The notes under the pieces: generated by a model
Told to the model about the DNA's origin: nothing
Databases searched by the model: none
The model's input: the letters and a program-made list of their open reading frames with translations, nothing else
Translations under genes and position numbers: made by a program
Shown here: one piece after another, positions 39,114 through 49,800 of the stretch
How the letters are laid out: every line of letters starts with the position of its first letter
Numbering within the stretch: position 1 is the stretch's first letter
Source: Bugula neritina
Taxonomy: Eukaryota; Bryozoa; Gymnolaemata; Cheilostomatida; Bugulidae
Reading direction: 5' to 3'
Assembly: GCA_964035545.1 (NCBI GenBank)
Contig: OZ037765.1
Location: 17,478,698-17,542,697, forward strand
DNA length: 64,000 nt

Positions 39114-39910
39114 ATTAAGTATTACTACTACTCTATTACAATAGTATTAGATTTAGTATTACTATTAGTTATTAAGTTTGACTTCAAGCTGTTAGAGAGA
39201 TGTCTCACTATTACTATTAGTATTACTACAACTAATATTATTAGTATTAGTATAACTATAAGACTTAGCATAACTATAAGAGCATAAGTATTACTATTAC
39301 TTATTTTTACTATTACTTTTAACTATACATTTTATAGTTGTAGTTATATTAGTATCACTATTTATAGTGAGCTGTTAATGTTTTATCAATATGGCATAGC
39401 CCTATGGCCAGATGGGGTATGGTTATACCTATAGTTATAGTCATAGTGTATGTGATAGTAAAACTATAGTAACAGTTTATAAGTATAAGTACTGTATTAC
39501 TATTACTATTACTATTAGTCTATTACTATTACTATTAGTATAACCGTATTAGTATTTAGTAATACATCATCATTATGATTATGATAAAATATTACAGTTA
39601 CTTATATTTTATATTATTTATTACTATTACTATTACTATTAGTATTACAGTATGACTATGAGTATTACTATTTCTATTACTATTAGTCTATTACTATCAG
39701 TATTATAATTACTATTGGTATTACTATTACTCTTAGTATTAGTAATACTACTAGTAATACTAATAGTATCAGAGTAATAGTAATACTAATACTAAGTATA
39801 ATAGTAATACTAATAGTAATACTAATAGTAATAGTAATACTAATACTAATAGTAATAGTAATACTCACTAATAGTATTACTATAAGTATAACTATAAGTA
39901 TAATATTAAT
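39114..39910. repeat. Microsatellite-like array with strand switch
   Basis: The left part (up to about 39740) is mainly tattac/attact on this strand. The right part (39745-39900) is mainly agtaat/taatac, the reverse complement. The two halves could fold into a long imperfect hairpin. Any ORF here, for example the Ile-rich one at 39683-40033 on the minus strand, is an artefact of the repeat. Confidence 0.75.
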
Positions 39911-40816
39911 ATTATTATTATTGATGCTCATTGATTCAATGTTACTCTCAAATTCAATGGCCATGTGATGTACATGATTATAACACAATGGATTAACAAT
40001 CAATTTGAATTTGATGAGCTTGGATAGTTGCAAATGTCACTTGTACTAATACTTAGCTAAAAAAAACATGACAGACACTACTACTAAAAGCCTTAGTCTC
40101 TATTGCCGTAAATTTGCGAAATTACGCTAAAATGCATAGGAGCGTTAAATACAATTTTATAAATCTTATACCCATTGGCTATGCGTGAAACAGATGAGCT
40201 GAGTCAAGCTAAGTAAGTTTCTATATAATATCCGCGTTATAAAAGAGTGTGGGACATAATTTTAGTTTGCTAAAACTGAAAGTAAACGAGTGAATCTAAA
40301 TGCAATTACAAATTACTATAATAATTAGTAATTTAAAATAGCCAATTAGAAAATTAAATGAAAAGATAATAAGATATAATTAAATGCTACTAAAATATAA
40401 TCAACTGCACTGTCTGAGGCTGAGCAGTGAGCAGCGTGAACAAAGTGAAAATCAAACTCAACGTGATACTGATAGTGACACGGTTAGACTTAGTCCAACT
40501 CTCAGAGTTGGAGAGATACTGGTAGACACACGCACAGTTACATTTGATCGCGGCGCTAAACTTTGTTGGCGACTCAGTAGACATTGTACTTGTAGTGATT
40601 GTAAATAATTCTGCTTATACTAATGAGTTATACTTGCGAGTAAAAGTTATACGCTTACGATAACAACCAAGTCCAGCTGAAAATCATCATTTGCAACTGC
40701 AGTGATTCATAGGCCTAGAGTCATTGGCATTCGGATTCTTTTGGTGTTCTCGAAATAGAAAAACAAATGTTAATATAATTTTAAACGCTACTCAAGTTTT
40801 CGAACATCAGATCCAA
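39911..40816. promoter_or_regulatory. Upstream region of GTF2H3
   Basis: Holds the presumed promoter of GTF2H3. A TATAAAAG occurs at 40238-40245, but it is more than 500 bases from the ATG and cannot be assigned. The ORF at 40384-40608 has repeat-like composition and no motif. Confidence 0.4.
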
Positions 40817-43800
40817 ATGAGTTCTGGTAAGTTCTAAATTTAGCTTGCAGTTGCACCAAATCTTATCATTATATTAAAAATTATAGTTCTAGTGTGGTGG
40901 CTTGTGGAGCTACCAGCAACACAATACGCAAGGTTGCGTATTGACCCGGAACAATGTATTAGCCAATTAGCTAGGCTGTTTATAAGTAATAGTAGCAGCT
41001 TCGCGCTACTAGCTCAGTTGAGGATAATGCTGTAAATTAAATAGACGTGCGTATCATTTACTGTTGTATACTAGTTTTATTATGTATTCTTGTATTAAAA
41101 TATAACGATATCTACTCGACTTATCACGGTGAAGTTTCTCTAGTAATAAATAGACTCTCTTGGTTGCACATCGACCCTAAATCTGGAAAACATAACAGTG
41201 GTGGCAGCGGTGGGATAGTGTACATCAAAGATGGAGACTGAAAATGCTAGAATGCAACCACCCCCAGTAGAAGGTGAGCGTAGAAATGCTGTTAATCCTG
41301 TGAATCGTGAGGGAGAAGAAGCTTATAGATATTGCTTGAAAGCTCCCACCTTTACTGGGTCGGAAGATGTCGAACAATTTATACAAGAATTTAGAGATGT
41401 AATGGAGGTTGCTCAATGGCCGCATAGAGTGGCCCTTATCCAATTGCGGAGAGCGGTGACGGAACAAGCCAAGCCATACGGAGTGGGAACGGACGTAAAC
41501 GGGATACTAGCTGCGCTGCGGGCCCGTTTTGGCATCTCCACAATAGACGCTAGGACCAAGTTAGAAAGATTGTGCCGCACCCCGCGGACCCCGCTGCAAG
41601 AACATGCCGCGACGGTGAAGAAGCTGGCGCAGATTGCGTATAGCGATCTGCCAACACAACACCAAGAGCGTTACACCTATGACGCCTTTGTCCAGTCACT
41701 AAACGACCTGGGCCTACAACATCAACTACGAGCTAAAGGGATAACCAGAATAGAGGATGCCCTGAAGGCTGGAGAAGCTTACCTGTTGGCTACCCAAATG
41801 CATCGAGCACAACGGAACCCACCAGTAGTTGGAGTCAACGCTGCCAGGGCTACGACAGGTCCCGAAGCCCTCCCGCTGGAAGCCGAAGTGGACCGTATGG
41901 TAGAGATGCTGGGACAACTGGTAACCATTCTGGCCAGTGCTGGCCCCGGTCAGGCCCTGCGGGTGCCCCCAACGCCTGTGGGGCAGGGCTGGAGTGGCGC
42001 TGGTCAGGACCAGGGACAGAAAGGACGACTCCAATACCAGGGGGCGTTAAACTGTCACGGCCCGCGGACACTCTCCCTCCCCGCGGGCCGCAACTGAAGG
42101 AGTATGGTGGGACACGCCGTCGTCTGTCCGTACGGACACGACGGAACACTCCACCCGAGTGGCAGGTACCACGCAGGACTAGTAGGCCCGCACAACGGCC
42201 GAGTACCTTCTCCCTGCCACTCGCCAACCGGTTCCACCGGTTACCTCGGGAAGAGGAGCCCGCCACTGAAATGGAGCCAGAAGGCCCAGTGGAGAGCCCC
42301 AAACCCCGCCGGCACCAACCTCGCCGCCGGAAACCCCGTAAACCACGGGTGAAACCCCCGCCGTCCTGTCAATCCAGGACAGCACATGCGGGGGGGGGGG
42401 GGTGAAAGTACAACCACATGGAGAGAGCTATTTCCTACCCGGAAAGGTGGCCGGCAACGCCGTCACTTTCCTGCTCGACTCCGGTTGTACTACCAACCTT
42501 CTCAGTCGTAGAGTCTTTGAGGCACTGCCCCGCCGGGACAGGGATAGAGTACGACCGTATACTGGGGAACATGGCACCCTGGCAGACGGGTCATGTATTC
42601 CCTTTTATGGTATTATCGAGCTCCCTGGGCGTGTCCGAGACCAGGCTGTACAGGAGACCTTTGTCATAGGCCAACTGGAGGAAGATGCTATCCTCGGAAT
42701 GCCCTTCTTGAAGCAACACCAGTGCCGAATAGACTTTAGTAAGTCGGTGGTGCTGATGGGCGGGCGAGAACTCGCCTGTGTGGATAAGTTTGGGCGTCCT
42801 CTGGTGGGCGGTGTTCAGGTAGTTCGGAACTGCACCGTGCCCGGACGCTCCAGAGCTACTATCCACTGCCGAGTGAACAGCAACCGGATAGCCAGGCTCG
42901 GGATCGTTGAAGGCGCGCACGAAAGGATCCAACTCGCCAGTAGTTTAAACCGACTAACTGAGCGAGGGGAGGTCTTAGTGCAGTGTGTCAACCCCTTTAC
43001 CGAGCCCATTGAGCTCCCAGCTGGGTCAATGCTGGGCCGGTTCCATTCCGTCCAGGAAGAGGACGTGGGCCCGTCGCTGGGCGACGCGACGGAGGCACCC
43101 CCTCGACACCCTATTCAGGGACGAGGGGCAGTCCCGACACATCTCCGGGAGTTATATGAAACAGCCAGTGGCGGCTGCGCGAGCAACAAGGAACGCCAAG
43201 CCATGGCGAAGTTGCTACGCGACTACGGTGATGTGTTCAGTAGCGGAGATCATGACGTGGGGCTGACTGGAGTTGTCAGACACGAAATACCGCTGACTGC
43301 AGGGACAGTCCCTGTCCGGCAGCCCACACGCAGGCTGGGGCCGGAAAAAGAGAAGGAAGTTAGCCGACAAGTACGGGATCTTCTGGACCGGGGACTGATA
43401 GAGCCCGCCCAAAGTGCGTGGAGCTCGCCAGTCGTACTGGTCCGGAAGAAAGACGGCAGTTGGCGGTTCTGTGTGGATTACCGCAAACTCAATAGCGTAA
43501 CCATACAGGACGCTTACCCTCTACCTCGTATTGACGAGTCATTGGACGCCCTAGCCGGCAGCAAGTACTTCAGTACGTTAGACTTGCTAAGCGGCTATTG
43601 GCAAGTTCCTCTGAGTCCCGACGCCCAGGAGAAAGCGGCGTTTATCACACGGGACGGGTTGTGGAAGTGGAAGGTGCTGCCCTTCGGGTTAACCTCCGCC
43701 CCAGCCACCTTCCAGAGGCTGATGGAACAAGTCCTTAGCGGACTCCATTGGAAGACACTGCTGGTCTACCTCGATGATGTCATCGTAATCTCTCCAGACT

Positions 43801-46800
43801 TCGAGACACATGTCAGTCGTCTGCAGGAGGTTTTCGATAGACTCCGAGGTGCCGGTCTTAAGCTCAAACCTTCCAAGTGCGCTCTATTGCAGCCGGAGGT
43901 CAAGTACCTGGGGCACGTTGTCGGTCGAAACGGCGTGGCAACGGATCCCGAAAAGGTACGGGCGGTAGAAGACTGGGTCACTCCCCAAGACTTGACCGGA
44001 CTCCGGGCTTTCTTGGGGCTGGTAGGGTATTACAGACAATACATACCAGACTTTGCGGGCATAGCACAGCCGTTAAACCGGCTCACCGCAAAGGGAGTGA
44101 CGTGGCAGTGGACCCCAGTCGAACAGGAAGCGTTCGACCGCCTCAAGGGCTGCCTACTAACGGCGCCCATCTTGGCCTACCCAGACCCCACTCTGGAGTA
44201 CATCCTCGACACGGACGCCAGTGACCAAAATGTTGGCGCTGTGCTGTCACAAGTGCAGGAAGGCCGAGAAGTAGTAGTAGCCTACTACAGTAAGTCTCTC
44301 TCACCCACTGAACGAAACTACTGCACTACCCGCAAGGAGCTGCTGGCAGTAATCAAGTCAGTGAAGCACTTCAGACCATACCTATATGGCAGGAAGTTCC
44401 GGCTGCGTATGGATCATGCCTCGCTGATCTGGTTGTGCAAGAGAGCAGAGCCCTCTAGTCAGGTCGCCCGGTGGCTCGAAATCCTAGCTGAATTCTCATA
44501 CCGGATCGAACATCGACCGGGCAAGAGACACAGCAATGCGGATGGGTTGAGTCGCCGACCTGACGGAGGTTGCAAACAGTGTCTCAACATCGAGAGGAGG
44601 GATGGAGGTCCCCCGCGATGCGAGTTGGAGACGCTGGCTCACCACGGAGCACCGTTCGACTGGGACCAAGGTCAACTCAGGCAAAGAGTTGATGAGTCCC
44701 CGGAGGATGTACAAAACCTCCGCGCCAACCCTGTACTGGCCGGTAATGTTCGAGAGCTGAAGAAGCTCCAAGAAGAGCTGCCTGGAGTCGTGGCAGACAT
44801 ATACCGGGCCAAAAGGGAAGGGCGACGACCCAGTGAGGAACGCATACGACAGGGATGCGCCGAGTTCCGGCTATACTGTCAGCGTTGGGACTCGCTGCGG
44901 ATCGGGCAGGATGGGTTACTAACCATCTCTCTAGCTGCCAGTGGCAGACACCCGGAAAGGAAGAGGGTAGTCTGTCCCACGGCCATCCGCCGTGAGTTGA
45001 TTTGGGATACTCACAAACAGGCCCACGCAGGGGTCAAGAGAGTGATATCCAAATTACGACTCCGGTGGTATTGGCCACAAATGGAGCGTGACGTCCGGCT
45101 CAGAGTCAAACAGTGTGAAATCTGCCAGGCCAGTAAGCATAGCCGCCCCCCTGGTGAAGCAGGACGGCGGAGGCTATATGCTGGTAGGCCCTGGCAAGTA
45201 GTCGCTGTAGACCTGGTCGGACCCATGCCCCTGACCCCCAGAGGCAATAATTGGATCCTAGTACTAACCGACCACTTTACTAGGTGGGCGGATGCTCTGG
45301 CTATCCCAGATGCATCAGCCCCAACAGTGGCCAGGGCACTAGACCAACATGTATTCTGTTATTTTGGGCTCCCCGAACAGATACACTCTGATCAAGGCGC
45401 TCAATTCCAGTCTCAACTGATGAGCGACCTGTGCCACCTCTGGGGAGTAAATCAGAGCAGGACCACCCCCTACCACCCTCAAGGTAACGGGGTGGTGGAG
45501 CGCAACAACCGGATGCTAGGTGATGCACTCCGGAGTCTCCTCCTTGGACGAGGTCAAGAGGAATGGGATACGGTGCTGCCGCAAGTCATGCGTGCATACC
45601 GTAGCACCCCACATACCAGTACTGGTGAGACCCCAAACCTCTTGATGCTCGGGAGAGAGACTCGTGTCCCTGACCATCTCACCTATCACGTTCCAGAGCA
45701 AGACAACTCGGTTCACGAGTATGCCAGTGAACTAGTGGAACGGATGAGGGCCGCACACGAGATACTGCGCGAACGGCAGTGGAAGGTGCGGCACGAAGAT
45801 TCCGATGAACCACCTCTCTACCAAACGGGAGATAAGGTGTGGATGGTCAATTACCGTAGGCGTCGCGGACAGGCTGATAAACTGAAGCCTAAGTTCGTAG
45901 GACCCTACGTGGTCGTCGAGGCTATGCCCAATCATACGTACAAGATTGAGCGCTCAGGACAGGTGTCTATCCAGAATGAGTCTCGCTTGAAACCGTATTG
46001 GGCTAGCCCCGACGGAGTGGGAGAAGCCCCCCCGTTGTTAGAGCCCAGGAGGCAGACAACAACGCGCGGGCGACGGCGGCATGGACCTGAATACGAAGTG
46101 GTCATACCGCGGGAAGAAAACTTGGTGAGAGAGGAGCGGCAGCTTTTGTCAACAGAAGCGTGTCCGCCACCGCCAAGTCTAATTCCATCACTTCCAGAAA
46201 CCGAGCCGGTTCCGGAAGTGCAAACCCCCACGGAGGGAGGGGCTCCATCCGGAGAACAAGAAGAAGTGACCGCTAACGGTGAAGTAGAGACGCCATTAGA
46301 GGCCCCTACTAACGAACCGGCAAGCGTGTCACCCCCCCTAGAAAGGGGACAGCGTACGAGGAAACCCCCACCATATTTAAAAGACTTCGTATGTGACTGC
46401 ATTAGAAGCGGCGCACATGAAAGTCTAGGGGAAAACCGTATGATAAAATGTTGGAGTTGTGAACCCCACGCAAATATCAACTTTTGCGAGGGCAGAATAG
46501 TGGGAGGAATTAATGCGCGTAAAGCAAATAGTTCCGACCTCGTGCCTCAGAAACGATGCTCAGCCTTTTCTTATGCTGACATCGCCAAAGGCAGACGTAT
46601 CTCACAACCAGCTCCAATCTTACCAAGAACGTTGAGTATGGACATTAATACCGAGTTCCCAGGTAAGCCAGTCTAAGTCTTGTATTCCTATTCATGGAAA
46701 CGGGCTCGATGCCAGTAAATTCTGAACTAATTCAGCAGATTGAATCAGAATTACTGGGAACCACGTTTCATGTGAATGACGATGAAGACACTGTAATGGC

Positions 46801-49800
46801 CGACGGTCTGTTAGACCTGGAGCTAGACACTGTTCTTGGTCAGTCCACACATGATTCATCGGTTCCTCGAGTGCATTCCAAAAGCTGTGACTCTCAGGCT
46901 AGCAACAGTCGACAGTCACTAGAATTATGTTGTAAAGATCCACCGCGATCTAACAATAATTCTACTTTTGTAGACACACTCGCGCCCGTCTCTCCGGGCA
47001 TGCCTTCTCTAGAGATGGCATGGGACCCAGAGCCGGCCCCAACAACTTCTACAACCAGGCAACTGCCACCCCAGTTGGAAGCAACCTCCAACTGGATTAC
47101 CCCTGCCACAGAGAGAGAGATTAGGACTCATCAAGGAGGTGAGAGTAGTCGCGAATGCAACCTCTGCCAGCAGCGATTTACAACCCACCGCAGACTAAAA
47201 GTACACTTGCCGCAACATTACATCACCACTTTCTGCCCTTGCGGAGAATATAGCTACAATCGTGATTACCTACTGCGTCACCAACGTACTATGCAGTGTT
47301 ATCAAGGACATGTCTATGAAGTAGACGAATCATCCTATCCTGCATTTCTCAATGCCATTAAACCACTCATCACTGACCCAGCTCGGCTATCTCGCCTGGA
47401 GCAAGGCTTCCCTTCCCCGCGACCCATCATCTCTGGAGCCGCAGATAAACCTATACAGTCTACTAACTCTCCACCTCACAATCTTCTACGCATGCCGCAT
47501 ACCTTTCCTCGTGTCGTACTACAGAGGGTAGACACGAATGCGTATACACTCCCTCCTCCCCTTCCATCCTCAGAGCGGAAAAGACACAGACAGCCGACTT
47601 CCTCTCGCTCGTCCCCCTGGGCCCGCAACCTACGTGAAGTAGAAGCTAGGGCACACGACTTGGAGCAAGAAGTGTATAGACTGGCCCCGCGGGTGCAGGC
47701 TGCATCCAGTGAACTCAAATATTTACAGGAGTCTATTAAACGCATGAAGCGTGCGGCCCGCAGTTAACTTGAGCCTATCTCCAACTCCATACTACTCTTC
47801 CCCTACCTCTCTGTGGCATTCCCTACCGTTATGGTGGCACGTACTCTACATGTAGATAGGACCTTCTCTTACTTATTACATATTGTGCACGTTTATATGT
47901 ATACCTGTATATTTTTATCAGTTGTTTTTTTTGTATATACTTTTATACTGTTCTCTCTCTCCACAACGAAGTATACGTTTTTTTATGTGAATTATATTTT
48001 TATCAGAAAGAGGGCTTTCTGCTGGAGGGGGCAGTGTGGTGGCTCGTGGAGCTACCAGCAACACAATACGCAAGGTTGCGTATTGACCCGGAACAATGTA
48101 TTAGCCAATTAGCTAGGCTGTTTATAAGTAATAGTAGCAGCTTCGCGCTACTAGCTCAGTTGAGGATAATGCTGTAAATTAAATAGACGTGCGTATCATT
48201 TACTGTTGTATACTAGTTTTATTATGTATTCTTGTATTAAAATATAACGATATCTACTCGACTTATCACGGTGAAGTTTCTCTAGTAATAAATAGACTCT
48301 CTTGGTTGCACATCGACCCTAAATCTGGAAAACATAACACTAGTTCTAGTTATAGTTATACTAATAATTTTTATGTTGCCTTGTGATAGTTTTAAATTAA
48401 TTTGGTTTCATTTAATTTGGAATACATTGTTGTTTATAGGTTTTGTCATAAAAATTGAAATCCTATATAGTGTTGTAGTTTTGTGCACTACCAGAGTGGG
48501 GTATTATTGTATACACGAATTACTGCTGCATGGTTTACAACGAGGTTGCTAGAGAAACCGAAGTAGTTAGTGTTTATGAAAGATCTATATTTTAAGTCTA
48601 ATTAGATACAAATAAAGTTATCAACAATTACAAAAGAATACACTTGTAAAACAGCTACACAATTTTATCCTAGTCTACATAACAGTTATCTTCTGACTGA
48701 GGCTGGGCACCGGAAGGCACTGTTTATATCTGAAAGGTTGGCTCTGATTGGTCTGTGGGGGTTCCGGCGGTGCCGCCATAGGTAGTGATGCGGTACCGCA
48801 TAGGATTGCGGCATCGCTAACGGAGTTATCGTCTCTTGGAACTTTTATAATATAATATTATATCACAACTTCTGTTGTAGGTATTTATACATGGAAGGTT
48901 GGGGGTATACTTCCCACAGCCACCACACCAGTTCAAACACTATTATAATTATATAATATGTTAAGAATTTCCAATACAAATACTAACTTTTCTGACAGCT
49001 CATTTGATTTGCTTGCTGTTGTCATGTTTTCCTATTGTTTTAGAAGAAGATGCCAGTTTATTAGTAATAGTTCTTGATACGAATTGTGTATGGTGGGGAG
49101 AGCGTACTGAAGGTGTCCACCACGGTAGTCCACATCATCAGAAAAATGGCAATTTAAACAACGCTAATCATGCGTCTGACGGCAGTCAGGTATTTCTATC
49201 AAATTTTTCTATTTAAAATGTTTAACCAATAGTCTATAGGCATGAGAGATCATTTTTTGATAATATCATTTACATTTGCTTATTCTCAAATATTTTAGAT
49301 TCTACTGACGGAGCTGGTTGATGGAGTCATTACATTTGGCAATGCTCATCTGCTAACCAATCATAAGAATACTCTAGCGATCATAGCGTGCCAAGCAAAT
49401 AGAAGTCAATATATATACCCTCCTAGGCAATTCGTAGCCACTCACAATGCTACAACTGGCGCTACAGCGGATACCTTACAGCTACTTAAAAACTCTGTGA
49501 AAGGAGAATTGTCTCATTTACTTTCAGAAGGTACAAGTTATAGGCTGTTTTTTTAATCATTTCTTTGTGTTTTTATTATAACATGCTGTCTCCAAAATTT
49601 GGGCTTGTTTTAATGCAGTTTGTTTGTTAACCTGTTCTCCATTAAAGATATGTGCGGTTTGTATTAATTTTAGTTTGAGGTTCTGAATGAATACTTAGAT
49701 AAGCATGACTTCCTGCATGCAATCAAATTATAAGCTAGTAGCATTATAGAGACATTTACCTTAGAGAGTAACCTCACTATGCTTGTTACTATTTACTTTA

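Larger units (their letters stand above)
40893..48339 (+). mobile_element. Ty3-type LTR retrotransposon with a third, zinc-finger ORF
   Basis: A complete 7.4-kb element: 5' LTR, tRNA-Leu primer-binding site, gag, pol in the order protease-RT-RNase H-integrase (the Ty3/gypsy order), an extra 357-codon ORF, polypurine tract and 3' LTR. The two 305-bp LTRs differ by one base by eye (T40903 versus C48045), so insertion is recent. It lies in the first intron of GTF2H3 in the same orientation, 66 bases after the exon 1 donor. Its GC content and codon use are clearly higher than the surrounding sequence. gag and pol are in different frames, separated by stops and a 13-base G run, so this copy may need frameshifting or may be slightly damaged. 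Confidence 0.95.

Noticed and set aside
39683-40033. Ile/Val-rich minus-strand ORF resembling a membrane protein
   Set aside because: It is a translation of the trinucleotide-like repeat array.
40384-40608. 74-codon ORF upstream of GTF2H3
   Set aside because: Composition resembles the ACT/AGT arrays and it overlaps an antisense ORF of similar length; no family resemblance.
41047-41241. Small ORF starting [13 protein letters not shown], also in the 3' LTR
   Set aside because: It is LTR sequence covering the poly(A) signal and primer-binding site; no evidence of translation.
42179-46480. Many antisense and alternate-frame ORFs across pol
   Set aside because: They are shadows of the GC-rich pol frame with no motifs of their own. 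The -1 linker frame at 41737-42402 is treated separately.
46662-46676. Splice donor at the pol end joining pol to ORF3
   Set aside because: The donor looks good, but no acceptor I could find joins it in phase to ORF3, which has its own ATG.
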